From a virus, in IMG/VR virus record IMGVR_UViG_3300043788_000351, positions 1-24,700 of that record: a DNA stretch of 24,700 nucleotides. One strand, 5' to 3'. Below the pieces are notes generated by a model, which worked only from the letters and a program-made list of their open reading frames with translations, did not search any database and was not told the origin of the DNA. Position 1 is the stretch's first letter; each line of letters begins with the position of its first letter. Position numbers and translations under genes: made by a program. Shown piece after piece: positions 15,229-22,248 of this stretch.

Positions 15229-16145
15229 GCGCCGACCGCCTTTCGGTTCTCGAAGCGCGCCGCGTGCGGGTCGTAGCTCGTCATCACGAGCTCACCGACG
15301 CCCCCGCGCTTCGCGCCGTTCGAGTTGATGTTCCGCCTCACCTCGAGCCGCTCGATGTGGAATGCGCCAGCGTAAAGCTCGCGCACGCTCGGGAGGTCAT
15401 GGTTCGAGAGCATCACGAGCGCGCCGCGCTTCGCCGCGCGACGAGCCGCCTCAGCGAGCCTCGTCTGATCGCCCATCCGGAAGTTCGCCTTCGCGTAGGC
15501 CGTGAAGTTCGCCGTCCCGCCCATCGGCACGTAGGGCGGGTCGCAGTAGACGAAGTCTCCGTCGGTGCACGAGTCGAGGATCTTCTCGAAGTCCGCCGGC
15601 ATGTCGGCGAGGCCGATCGACGTGTATCGGTTCAACGCGCGCGAGCAGGCTCGTAGGTTCTCCTCATCGTAGAGCGCGACGTTCGTGCGCTTGCCCCATG
15701 GCGTGTTGAAGCGCCCGGCCTTATTCGTCCGATAGAGGCCGTTGAAGCACGTCTTGTTCAAGTAGATGAACCACGCGCCGACGGCCGCCGCCTTCCCCGG
15801 CGAGCCCGGAGCGATGTCGCGAAGCGGATCGAAGTCGCGGACCTTGTAGTAAGCGGCTTCGGTGAGCTTCATCCCGTCGAGCCGCCTCATGAGGTCGTCG
15901 ACATCGTCGCGGACCGCGCGGAGCGTGACGACGAGCGCGGGGTGGACGTCTGAGACGAGGTAGCAGCCGCGCACCGAGCGCTCGCCGGCGGCCTCCAAGC
16001 GGCGCATCTCCCAAAAGAGCGCGCCGCCCCCGATGAACGGCTCGACGTAGTCGCCGCGGATCTCGCTCGGGATGCGCGCGAGGAGCTCGGGGAGGCTCGA
16101 CGTCTTCCCGCCTGCCGCCTTGATGTATGGGCGCGGGACGCTCAC
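15225..16145 (-). CDS. Dam-like DNA adenine-N6 methyltransferase (D12 class)
   Basis: A 306-residue enzyme that would transfer a methyl group from AdoMet to adenine N6 in DNA. Residues 7-14 (YIKAAGGK) and 34-45 (VEPFIGGGALFW) form the AdoMet-binding motif I. LNKTCFNGLYR at 129-139 is typical of the Dam group, and DPPY at 202-205 is the catalytic motif. The GTG start overlaps the upstream gene by GTGA. The likely target is GATC or a relative, as in Dam, but the specificity is not proven here. Phages use such orphan methylases to escape host restriction or to mark packaging sites. No partner restriction enzyme is seen. Confidence 0.88.
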   Translation of the reverse strand: MSVPRPYIKAAGGKTSSLPELLARIPSEIRGDYVEPFIGGGALFWEMRRLEAAGERSVRGCYLVSDVHPALVVTLRAVRDDVDDLMRRLDGMKLTEAAYYKVRDFDPLRDIAPGSPGKAAAVGAWFIYLNKTCFNGLYRTNKAGRFNTPWGKRTNVALYDEENLRACSRALNRYTSIGLADMPADFEKILDSCTDGDFVYCDPPYVPMGGTANFTAYAKANFRMGDQTRLAEAARRAAKRGALVMLSNHDLPSVRELYAGAFHIERLEVRRNINSNGAKRGGVGELVMTSYDPHAARFENRKAVGA

Positions 16146-16348
16146 CACGTCTCCGTGAGGCGCTCGCCGAGCTCCCAAACGTTCTCCGCCCCGATCGACA
16201 GATCGAAGAAGCCGACCGTCTCGCCGCGACGGAGCCGCCTCGCGACGAGCTCCGCGGGATGAAAGAGCCGGACCTTGCCGTCCTGCGACACGATGAGCGC
16301 GATCCCCGGCGGCGCCTCGGGCGACGCGATGTCGACCTTCGCTTTCAC
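16142..16348 (-). CDS. Hypothetical small protein, GTG start
   Basis: A 68-residue protein of mixed alpha/beta character (VKAKVDIASPEAPPGIALIV, then VRLFHPAELVARRL). The GTG at 16348 overlaps the DHH stop as GTGA, and its own stop overlaps the Dam-like start as GTGA. No function is recognised. Confidence 0.6.
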   Translation of the reverse strand: MKAKVDIASPEAPPGIALIVSQDGKVRLFHPAELVARRLRRGETVGFFDLSIGAENVWELGERLTETW

Positions 16349-17352
16349 GCGTGCACCCCCATAACCGACCAATCGCTGACGAGCTTGTCGATCGCCCCGA
16401 ACGGGTCGCGGATGTTGCTCACGCGGCAGCCGGCGGCGCCCGTGTGCCCTCCCCCGCCATAGTGCTTCGCGAAAGCCGCGCAGTCGAAGCGATCGCGCCC
16501 CGGGCGCCCGCGGGAGCGAAGCGAGAGCTGCGTCGAGGACGCGTCCGTCGCCGGGTCCCACGCGTGCGAGAAGCCGACGACGAGATCTACTTCATCGGCG
16601 ACGATGTCCGCGAGGTCGGAGGTCTCGATCGTCGGGACGATCAGGAACGTGAAGCCGCCGCGGGCGATGATGCGGCCGCGGGCGATGTCCCCCTGAGCCT
16701 TCCGATGGGCGCGGTCGACGAGGATCTCTCCCGCGCCGAAGATCGGGGCGAGGCCGATGTCGAGCCTCCCCGCGAACGGCGTCGCCGGGATCCGTTCGAG
16801 CGGCCAGAAGCGGAGCCCCTCTGCGAGCGCGCACGCGACGTCCCAGTCTGGCGACTCGCGGACCCACGTGTCGCGGATGCCCGCGAGCCGCGCGAACTCG
16901 AAGGCGTTCCGATCCTCGGAGTCGAAGAGGTCGACGCGCGCGGCGTCGCCCGGGGCGGCCTCGGGGTGAGCCATCGGGAACCACGCGTAGCGGAACGCGA
17001 GGACGGCGCCCGAGACGCCGCGCTCTAGCGTCTCGTCCCCGAAGACGCCGCGCTCTGCCGCCGCAAAGCGGAGGACGGTGTCCTTGTCCGTCTTGTGATG
17101 GTCGAGGACGATCGCTCCCGCCGCGAGGTAGCCCTCGATGTCCTCGGCGCGCGGGCAGACGTCGCAAAAGAGCATCTTGTCCTGCGGCGGAGCGATCTTC
17201 TTCACGTCGAGGTGCGACGCGAACAGGATCTTCGCATCCGGGAAGACGTCGCGTAGGAGGACGGCGGAGGCCGTCCCGTCGGGGCAAGCCGAGTCGGGGT
17301 TGCGATGGCAGACGACGATCTTCACGTCATCGAGCCGCGAGCGTTTGATCAT
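16345..17352 (-). CDS. DHH/DHHA1 family phosphoesterase
   Basis: A 335-residue enzyme of the DHH superfamily, which includes NrnA-type nanoRNases, pAp phosphatases and cyclic-dinucleotide phosphodiesterases. The metal motifs are seen in order: CHRNPDSACPDGTASA at 15-30, FCDVCPR around D64, and LDHHKT at 83-88. The C-terminal DHHA1 motif GGGGHTGAAG is at 299-308. The length is normal. CHRNPDSACPDG is a variant of the usual HxNxDxD, so the substrate is hard to predict. With the EAL enzyme in the same genome, pGpG or short oligonucleotides are attractive substrates, but this is inference. Repeat copy C ends 18 bases before the ATG. Confidence 0.88.
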   Translation of the reverse strand: MIKRSRLDDVKIVVCHRNPDSACPDGTASAVLLRDVFPDAKILFASHLDVKKIAPPQDKMLFCDVCPRAEDIEGYLAAGAIVLDHHKTDKDTVLRFAAAERGVFGDETLERGVSGAVLAFRYAWFPMAHPEAAPGDAARVDLFDSEDRNAFEFARLAGIRDTWVRESPDWDVACALAEGLRFWPLERIPATPFAGRLDIGLAPIFGAGEILVDRAHRKAQGDIARGRIIARGGFTFLIVPTIETSDLADIVADEVDLVVGFSHAWDPATDASSTQLSLRSRGRPGRDRFDCAAFAKHYGGGGHTGAAGCRVSNIRDPFGAIDKLVSDWSVMGVHA

Positions 17353-17370
17353 GGACAGGCTTATGACGCG

Positions 17371-17415
17371 TCGCGATCTTCGAGGCGTCGCGAAGCCGTT
17401 GCAATCATCCTATCA
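17371..17415 (-). repeat. 45-base dispersed repeat, copy C
   Basis: Identical to copy D. The element begins TGATAGG on the minus strand; its first three bases, TGA, are the stop codon of the winged-helix gene 17413-17646. Reading on in the same frame meets TAG and then stays open into the DHH gene, whose ATG is in the same frame 63 bases later. Removing the 45 bases would fuse the two genes. Confidence 0.93.
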
Positions 17416-17646
17416 CGACAGATTGAGGACGCGGACGCCGAGCGGCGTGAGGGTGTAGACGCCGAACCGCGACCCCGTGACTCCCCCGCGACGAAGCCAA
17501 CCGCGCCTGATGCAGACCGAGATCGCGCCGTAGAAGCCGCCGTGCTGCGAGCCGCCGGCGCACCTCGCGAACGGGTCGCCGCAGGACTTCACGTCCTCGA
17601 GAACCTGCCGCTGCGCCGCCGTCAGCGGGCTCCTCGCGGGCCTCAT
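17413..17646 (-). CDS. Small winged-helix protein
   Basis: A 77-residue protein. It has a helix (TAAQRQVLEDVKSCGDPF), a recognition-like segment (GGFYGAISVCIRRGWLRRGG) and a wing (SRFGVYTLTPLGVRVL), resembling small MarR/PadR-type winged helices. It could be a phage regulator. The start overlaps the glycosyltransferase stop by ATGA. Its stop TGA lies in repeat copy C, and the frame would continue into the DHH gene without the element. Confidence 0.7.
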   Translation of the reverse strand: MRPARSPLTAAQRQVLEDVKSCGDPFARCAGGSQHGGFYGAISVCIRRGWLRRGGVTGSRFGVYTLTPLGVRVLNLS

Positions 17647-18728
17647 GCTCCCGACGACGGCGCGGGGAGCTCGGGCTCGGTCGACGGCGGAGGAGGCACG
17701 TCGGACGGGTCGACGACCGGCGGGCGGTTGACGAAGGTCTCGGTCACCGTGTCGATCCCGATCCCGGCCGCGATGAGCGCCTCCTCCGAATACGCCCCCA
17801 CGTCGACGAAGAACTCGGCGTCCCTCGGGTAGGAGCACTCGCGAGCGGCGTTGGCCCACCTCGCGGCATTCGGCGCGTCGCCGACCTTCATGAATGCCTC
17901 GGCGAGCTCCCTCATCGGCTCGGCGCGCTTCGGCGCGAAGTGATGGGCCGCGAGCCCGCGCGACACGATCTCGTCGTGCTCGATCGGGAGCCAGCGGGCG
18001 ATCTTCGCCGCCCAGAGGTGCGCCCAGAAGGTCTCCTCGACGTTCGTGCTCTCCATCGCCGCGCGCGCGAGGAACGCGTCGTAGGCGTCGCGCTGGCGGC
18101 CCGCGTCGCGGAGAGCGTAGGCGCGGTAGAACGCGGAGCGCGGGTCGCCGTTCTCGTCCGGGATCGCGGCCTCCGCCTTCTCCGCGACGGCGCCCCAATC
18201 CTTCGCCTCGCCCGTGACCGAGTTGAAGACGAGCCCGTCCCATCGCCTCACGTGCTCGGGCGGCACGATGAGGATCTCGTGCATCCCCGCCGCCGTCCCC
18301 TTCCACTCGTAGGGGAGCCTCGCGCGCTGGAGGTGCCCCCTTCGGATCCATCGCCACCGACCGCCCGGGAAACGATGGTCGACCGGGATCGCGTAGGCAT
18401 GGACGTCCGCCGGCGTGCCGGCGAGATCGGGGAGCTCACCCGTGAAGATCGCGTGAGCGTCAAGCATGAGGACCCAGTCGACGTCCGGATCCTCGCCGGC
18501 GGATCGATAGACCGCCGTGCGCGTGTCGGCGTAGCCGAGCCAGCCCTGACAGACGACCGACGTTCGGAGCGAGTTCGGCGCGCGGTCGATGAGCTCGTCC
18601 TTCCACTCGTCGGGCGTCGCCGGCGAGACCACGACGACGCAGCGATCGACGAAGTCCTTCGCCGACCGGATCGCCGTGAGAACGGTGTCGACGGGCGCGC
18701 GGGCCATGATCGCGAGGGCAACGGTCAT
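17643..18728 (-). CDS. Glycosyltransferase-like protein (GT-A fold) with helical repeats
   Basis: A 361-residue protein. Residues 1-160 look like a GT2-type domain: MTVALAIMARAPVDTVLTAI, strand VVVVSP, then WVLMLDAHAIF at 85-95 with a D-x-H in the place of DxD, and MHEILI near 149-154. Residues 190-330 carry TPR-like helix pairs (FYRAYALRDAGRQRDAYDAF, then ETFWAHLWAAKIA). The C-terminus is Pro-rich. It may glycosylate phage DNA, virion proteins or host surface sugars; the acceptor is unknown. The ATG at 18728 overlaps the upstream stop by ATGA. Confidence 0.75.
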   Translation of the reverse strand: MTVALAIMARAPVDTVLTAIRSAKDFVDRCVVVVSPATPDEWKDELIDRAPNSLRTSVVCQGWLGYADTRTAVYRSAGEDPDVDWVLMLDAHAIFTGELPDLAGTPADVHAYAIPVDHRFPGGRWRWIRRGHLQRARLPYEWKGTAAGMHEILIVPPEHVRRWDGLVFNSVTGEAKDWGAVAEKAEAAIPDENGDPRSAFYRAYALRDAGRQRDAYDAFLARAAMESTNVEETFWAHLWAAKIARWLPIEHDEIVSRGLAAHHFAPKRAEPMRELAEAFMKVGDAPNAARWANAARECSYPRDAEFFVDVGAYSEEALIAAGIGIDTVTETFVNRPPVVDPSDVPPPPSTEPELPAPSSGA

Positions 18729-19045
18729 CGTCGCGCCGCCTTCCGCGCACGCTTCGCCTCTGCCGCGTTGATGGTCTCGAGCTGCTTCTCGGGCGGTCGC
18801 TCGTTCCGCTCCGCCGTGCACCGCTCGACGCCGTCGCCGGAGATCTCGGTGAGCTTCTCGAGGACTTTCCCCATCGCCGTCCCGCGCGGGGCGGTGATTA
18901 TCCTGCCGCCGGGGGAGAGCGCCTCGTCCGCGCCGAGGAGCGTCGATCCTCTGCTCGACCCGTCGCGGACCTTGAGTGGCCCGCTCATGATGTCCCGCGC
19001 GAGCGCCATCGTCTCCTCGCTCGCCGGCGTCCTCGTCTTCCTCAT
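18725..19045 (-). CDS. Hypothetical basic protein
   Basis: A 106-residue protein with a short helix (SEETMALARDIM), a Gly/Ser-rich loop (VRDGSSRGSTLLGADE) and a basic C-terminal helix (LETINAAEAKRARKAARR). A GGAGGGAAG site lies just upstream of the ATG and fixes the start. The function is unknown. Confidence 0.62.
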   Translation of the reverse strand: MRKTRTPASEETMALARDIMSGPLKVRDGSSRGSTLLGADEALSPGGRIITAPRGTAMGKVLEKLTEISGDGVERCTAERNERPPEKQLETINAAEAKRARKAARR

Positions 19046-19070
19046 CGCTCTTCCCTCCGCCGTTGTGCTC

Positions 19071-19127
19071 TCACGAGATCCTCCGAACCACCAGCGTTGC
19101 CCACCGCTGCTCGTCGCCGTCACTCAT
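19071..19127 (-). CDS. Tiny ORF, or displaced C-terminus of the upstream gene
   Basis: An 18-residue reading frame (MSDGDEQRWATLVVRRIS) whose ATG overlaps the upstream TGA. It is in the frame that would be joined to the gene 19124-19309 if the G14 tract had 15 G, so it may be the true C-terminal strand of that protein rather than a separate gene. Confidence 0.35.
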   Translation of the reverse strand: MSDGDEQRWATLVVRRIS

Positions 19128-19309
19128 GACGTAGCCGCCCCCCCCCCCCCCGGCGCCAGCGACCGAATCTCATAGAGATCGTCGTCGGACATAAAACCTT
19201 CGAGCGCGTCGGCGTTCACGTCAAGCCACGCGTCCAGCCCGCCTCGATACTCCACCGCTCCCCAACGGATGCAGTAGACGGGAGACGCAGGAGTAGTGCG
19301 CTGGGTCAT
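19124..19309 (-). CDS. Hypothetical protein ending at a G14 tract
   Basis: A 61-residue protein (MTQRTTPASPVYCIRWGAVE, then LDAWLDVNADALEGFMSDDD, YEIRSLAP). Fourteen G in a row then encode four Gly, and the frame stops at AATS. With one extra G the frame continues into the following 18-residue frame. The N-terminal RTTPASP is shared with the gene at 10143-10340. It overlaps the upstream gene by ATGA. Confidence 0.6.
   Translation of the reverse strand: MTQRTTPASPVYCIRWGAVEYRGGLDAWLDVNADALEGFMSDDDLYEIRSLAPGGGGAATS
19138..19151 (-). repeat. Homopolymer run of 14 G (C on the plus strand)
   Basis: It lies inside the coding sequence of the gene 19124-19309. Runs of this length slip easily in replication and transcription, and assembly errors are also possible. 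With 14 G the gene ends 5 codons later; with 15 G it extends by about 23 residues. Confidence 0.95.
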
Positions 19310-19647
19310 GACGCGACCTTCGCAACGAAGCCGTCGCAGGCGCACCATCCGTCATCGTCAGCGTGATTGCAGCCGCTTGCTGGGCAGTGGTACTCGAGGT
19401 GCCCGCACGAGCCGCAGCGCCAGGATTCGACGAGGTCCTTGGCTTTGTCGCCGACCGCGAAGCGGTTCACTCCGCCGAGCCCGACGACATGCGCGCCGAG
19501 CCCGTGGCATTCGAGAACAGCGGCTGACGCGTACTCGCGATGTCGGATCCTCACGTCGCCGCCCAACTCGACGGCGCGGATGATGAGCGCCCGTTGTGCG
19601 TCGGTCAGCTTCGGTGGCGACGGACGCCCTATCTGTCGCCCGCTCAT
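19306..19647 (-). CDS. Hypothetical protein with C-terminal Cys/His zinc cluster
   Basis: A 113-residue protein. The N-terminal half is mixed (PSPPKLTDAQRALIIRAVEL). The C-terminus holds CGSCGHLEYHC, then SGCNHADDDGWCACDG, with seven or more potential zinc ligands. ATGA overlaps at both ends. The function is unknown; the N-terminal helix and zinc cluster might bind nucleic acid. Confidence 0.66.
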   Translation of the reverse strand: MSGRQIGRPSPPKLTDAQRALIIRAVELGGDVRIRHREYASAAVLECHGLGAHVVGLGGVNRFAVGDKAKDLVESWRCGSCGHLEYHCPASGCNHADDDGWCACDGFVAKVAS

Positions 19648-19931
19648 TGCTGGTTGTCGTCGAGCGCCTTGCGCCCGGCCTCCACGTCGAAAGTGTTCGC
19701 GACCTGGACATGGGCACGCGCCGGTAGGATCACGAGGTCGTCGTAGCGCCCGCGTCGGTGCTTCTCGCGATAGACCGCAAGGAACAGCTCGGCGTCCTTC
19801 TTCTCAGCGAAGACGGCGATCGCCACGAACGAGCACGCCTCGGTCGGTGCAACGCACCACGCCTCATCGATCGGATCCTCCTCGATGTCGACGACCTCGG
19901 GGAACGCAGTAGGAGTGTCCAGCTTGCTCAC
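19644..19931 (-). CDS. Hypothetical protein, GTG start
   Basis: A 95-residue acidic protein (DTPTAFPEVVDIEEDPIDEA) with an alpha/beta core (SFVAIAVFAEKKDAELFLAV) and a strand-rich end (YDDLVILPARAHVQVANTF). The GTG at 19931 overlaps a preceding TGA. An alternative ATG at 19988 would add 19 residues but would overlap the membrane protein gene. The function is unknown. Confidence 0.6.
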   Translation of the reverse strand: MSKLDTPTAFPEVVDIEEDPIDEAWCVAPTEACSFVAIAVFAEKKDAELFLAVYREKHRRGRYDDLVILPARAHVQVANTFDVEAGRKALDDNQQ

Positions 19932-19957
19932 GACTGCACTGGTCCCTTCTCGCTCAT
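19928..19957 (-). CDS. Nine-residue coupling ORF (tentative)
   Basis: MSEKGPVQS. Its ATG overlaps the membrane gene stop (ATGA) and its stop overlaps the GTG start of the next gene (GTGA). It may only carry ribosomes across the junction. Coding status is uncertain. Confidence 0.25.
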   Translation of the reverse strand: MSEKGPVQS

Positions 19958-20298
19958 GCGCCCATCCCTTCTCGTCCGAACACCGCAAGCACGTACGTCA
20001 CGATCCACTGGGCGCCGATGCCGACGCAGTAGAAAGCGAAGTCCATGGCCGAGTCGCTCCACGAATCGCGCTCGCCGATCGTGAGCCCGGAGTCCCAGAG
20101 GAACTCCTTCAGGGCCGCGAGCACGAAGGCGACGATGCTCCACACGAGAAGCACGTGCCACGAATGGGTCGCGCGGACGAAGAGGTCGAGCGGGATGAAG
20201 GCGAGCGCGAAATGGATCGGCTGCGTCGCGACCTGATCGTCCTGCATCCACGCGTTCAGCTTGGCGACCCACGCGAGGATCGTCGTCTTGGCGCTCAT
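19954..20298 (-). CDS. Predicted membrane protein with three helices
   Basis: A 114-residue inner-membrane protein. Hydrophobic segments lie at about residues 28-45 (IHFALAFIPLDLFV), 47-65 (WHVLLVWSIVAFVLAALKE) and 85-108 (MDFAFYCVGIGAQWIVTYVL). The LAALKEFLWD segment, with a charged KE-x3-D after the second helix, resembles VanZ-like or small phage membrane proteins. A role in lysis or envelope modification is possible, but no partner gene shows it. Confidence 0.66.
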   Translation of the reverse strand: MSAKTTILAWVAKLNAWMQDDQVATQPIHFALAFIPLDLFVRATHSWHVLLVWSIVAFVLAALKEFLWDSGLTIGERDSWSDSAMDFAFYCVGIGAQWIVTYVLAVFGREGMGA

Positions 20299-20307
20299 GG
20301 CTTCACC

Positions 20308-21189
20308 CTACCACGGGAGATCATGACGCCTCTCACCGACGCGCCAGTGGACGCCCGCTGGCTCGACGTCCACGAGCAGCCGGCGCTCGGGCTCCGTGTT
20401 GTCGAAGACGTCGTTCCACTTCGCCTTCACATGCTCGATGAAAGCGCCACGCGGTGCGTAGATCGGGATGTCGCAGGCCTGAAGCCGCGCGGAGAGCATC
20501 CAGTCGCTCCCGTAGCCGCGCTCGGCGCCCGGCCTCGTGATCACGCGGAACGGGAAGCGACTCCACATGGCGAGGCTCATCCCGGTGAGACTCATCCCCG
20601 CGAAGTAGCTTCGAACGGGGTAACCCCATCGTTGTTCGGTCTCGGAGCCGTCTGCCTCGTCCTTCGTCATCCAGTCGTAGTCGCTGGCCACGCTCGTCTT
20701 TTCGAGGAAGTGGCGACGCGTGAGGTTCACGTGGGGGCGGACCGCGTCGAGGTTGCAATACGCCGTGACAACGTTCGCCTCTTGCATCGAGCCGATTCGC
20801 GTGAGCACCTTCTCGAGAGCATCCGCGGTCGGCACCGTGTCGTCGGAGAGCATGATCATATGCGTGTATGGCTCGCCGTCGAGCGGCGGTCGGTCGACCC
20901 TCACGCTCTTCTCGGAGACGCGATCGAGCTCCTCATCGGGCGATCGCGGCCACTTGTGGGTCCGCCGCTCGGCGAACCGAGTCAAGAGCGAGAATTTCTC
21001 GCCGCGCGCGACCTCGTCCTCGATGTCGGGGGTCGTGAGGGTCGCGAGCGTGACGACGGAGTCGACGATCGGCTCGAGCTCCTTCTCCGTCATGTTGCTG
21101 AGCCACACCTTGTCAATCGGCAAGGAGCGGATCGCTTCGATGCACCGCGGGTTGCGGCGCGGGTTCATCACCGCAAGGAACGGCTTCAT
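20308..21189 (-). CDS. Glycosyltransferase-like protein (GT2 type)
   Basis: A 293-residue protein with a GT-A pattern: N-terminal KPFLAVMNPRRNPRCIEAI, a nucleotide-binding acidic triad SDDTVP at 115-120, a later acceptor-type motif ERGYGSDWML at 223-232, and IEHV with H253 as a possible metal ligand. This order (DxD-like, acidic pair, His) is typical of family 2 enzymes. The donor and acceptor are unknown. The start ATG overlaps the upstream stop by ATGA; a longer frame upstream lacks coding character. With the 361-residue protein it makes a two-enzyme sugar-transfer set. Confidence 0.74.
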   Translation of the reverse strand: MKPFLAVMNPRRNPRCIEAIRSLPIDKVWLSNMTEKELEPIVDSVVTLATLTTPDIEDEVARGEKFSLLTRFAERRTHKWPRSPDEELDRVSEKSVRVDRPPLDGEPYTHMIMLSDDTVPTADALEKVLTRIGSMQEANVVTAYCNLDAVRPHVNLTRRHFLEKTSVASDYDWMTKDEADGSETEQRWGYPVRSYFAGMSLTGMSLAMWSRFPFRVITRPGAERGYGSDWMLSARLQACDIPIYAPRGAFIEHVKAKWNDVFDNTEPERRLLVDVEPAGVHWRVGERRHDLPW

Positions 21190-21395
21190 CGCTTCGCCTC
21201 CGGTTCCGCGTCCCACTTGCCTTCCTCGTCGGCGCGCCTCTCCTCTTCCTCCGAAAGCTTGCGGACGCTGAGGTGCTCGGCTCCGAAGTCCGCATCGCCT
21301 CCGACGAGCCGCGCCATCATCCACCGCTTCGCCTTCACCGGCGAGTCGGTGGTCGTGAGCATCGCGACCTTGAAGACGTGAACGTACTGACTCAT
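21186..21395 (-). CDS. Hypothetical small acidic protein
   Basis: A 69-residue protein. The first half is strand-like (MSQYVHVFKVAMLTTTDSPV) and the second half is a highly charged helix (SVRKLSEEEERRADEEGKW). It overlaps both neighbours by ATGA. No family is recognised. Confidence 0.58.
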   Translation of the reverse strand: MSQYVHVFKVAMLTTTDSPVKAKRWMMARLVGGDADFGAEHLSVRKLSEEEERRADEEGKWDAEPEAKR

Positions 21396-21616
21396 CGCGC
21401 TGCCTTCGCGCGCGCGACCTTGTCGAGGACGACGGCGGCGCCGACGTGCTTCTCGAAGTTGTCGCGGATGCCGCGGGCCAGCTCTTCGAGGTCTCGCGCG
21501 TGCGCGGTGATCTGCTGAGGGGTTGCGTCGTCGTTCACCATCCGGATCCCCCGCTTCGCCCCGAGCGCCAGCATCCGCAGCGCGTCGGTCACGATCTTCT
21601 TCTGTCGTTCGTTCAT
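21392..21616 (-). CDS. Hypothetical small helical protein
   Basis: A 74-residue, fully helical protein (MNERQKKIVTDALRMLALGA, then ITAHARDLEELARGIRDNF). The ATG at 21616 overlaps the upstream stop. The sequence suggests a small helical bundle. The function is unknown. Confidence 0.6.
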   Translation of the reverse strand: MNERQKKIVTDALRMLALGAKRGIRMVNDDATPQQITAHARDLEELARGIRDNFEKHVGAAVVLDKVARAKAAR

Positions 21617-22248
21617 CGTCGTCCCTCCAGCCGTGCGACGGCCTCGACCGCCTCGTGTATCGCCCTCAAGCTTCGCTGACTCGGATCCTTCCGGGTCTCC
21701 TGCCCCGGGACGTATGACGCCCACACCTCGTCACGGAGGATCTTCGGGACGAGAAACCAATGCCGCGAGCACATGCAGAACTTCGGCGAGACCTCGACGC
21801 GACACCCCTCGGCGTGACAGAGGTGCTTCGCCGGCGGAGGCGCGACGCTCTTCGGCGGGACCGAGGTGCTTCGCCGGCGATCCTCCTTCACGCGTTGATT
21901 GCAGACCGTGTAGGCGACGCGCGCCCGGTCGAGGATGCGGTCGAGGATCTTCGCGACCGACCCCGTGCGGAGGATCTTCGGCGTCTTCGCCACGCCGCGA
22001 GACGTGGAGCCGTCGGGGGAGAGCTCTTGGTAGGCGACCACGCGGATCGCGTCGGCGCCGAGGTCCCGCGCGACCGTCGCGCCGTCGGTGAGGCTCGTGT
22101 AGACACAGACGACGTAGCGCGGGTCGACGTGGTGCCGCCTGCGGTAGACGACCTCCGTTCGGTGCCGCCCGCGCTCGAAGCCCTTCGCCTGAAGGAAGGC
22201 CTCGAGCTCGACGGCGGGGACGACGACGAAGCGATCGCCGGCGGGCAT
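21613..22248 (-). CDS. Two-domain hypothetical phage protein (conserved N-terminal domain plus zinc finger)
   Basis: A 211-residue protein with two parts. Residues 10-110 match a conserved phage/bacterial domain of unknown role (LEAFLQAKGFERGRHRTEVV, RYVVCVYTSL, GADAIRVVAYQ, TGSVAKILDRILDR). Residues 140-185 hold a Cys/His finger (LCHAEGCRVEV, KFCMCSRHWFLVPKILRDEV) followed by YVPGQE, a pattern I know from short phage proteins. In other genomes the two parts usually occur separately, so this is probably a fusion. The start is one base after the TGA of the coiled-coil gene (TGATG). Confidence 0.72.
   Translation of the reverse strand: MPAGDRFVVVPAVELEAFLQAKGFERGRHRTEVVYRRRHHVDPRYVVCVYTSLTDGATVARDLGADAIRVVAYQELSPDGSTSRGVAKTPKILRTGSVAKILDRILDRARVAYTVCNQRVKEDRRRSTSVPPKSVAPPPAKHLCHAEGCRVEVSPKFCMCSRHWFLVPKILRDEVWASYVPGQETRKDPSQRSLRAIHEAVEAVARLEGRR

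Noticed and set aside
19954-20298. Calling the three-helix membrane protein a holin
   Set aside because: No endolysin or spanin is nearby and the pattern is not specific for holins.
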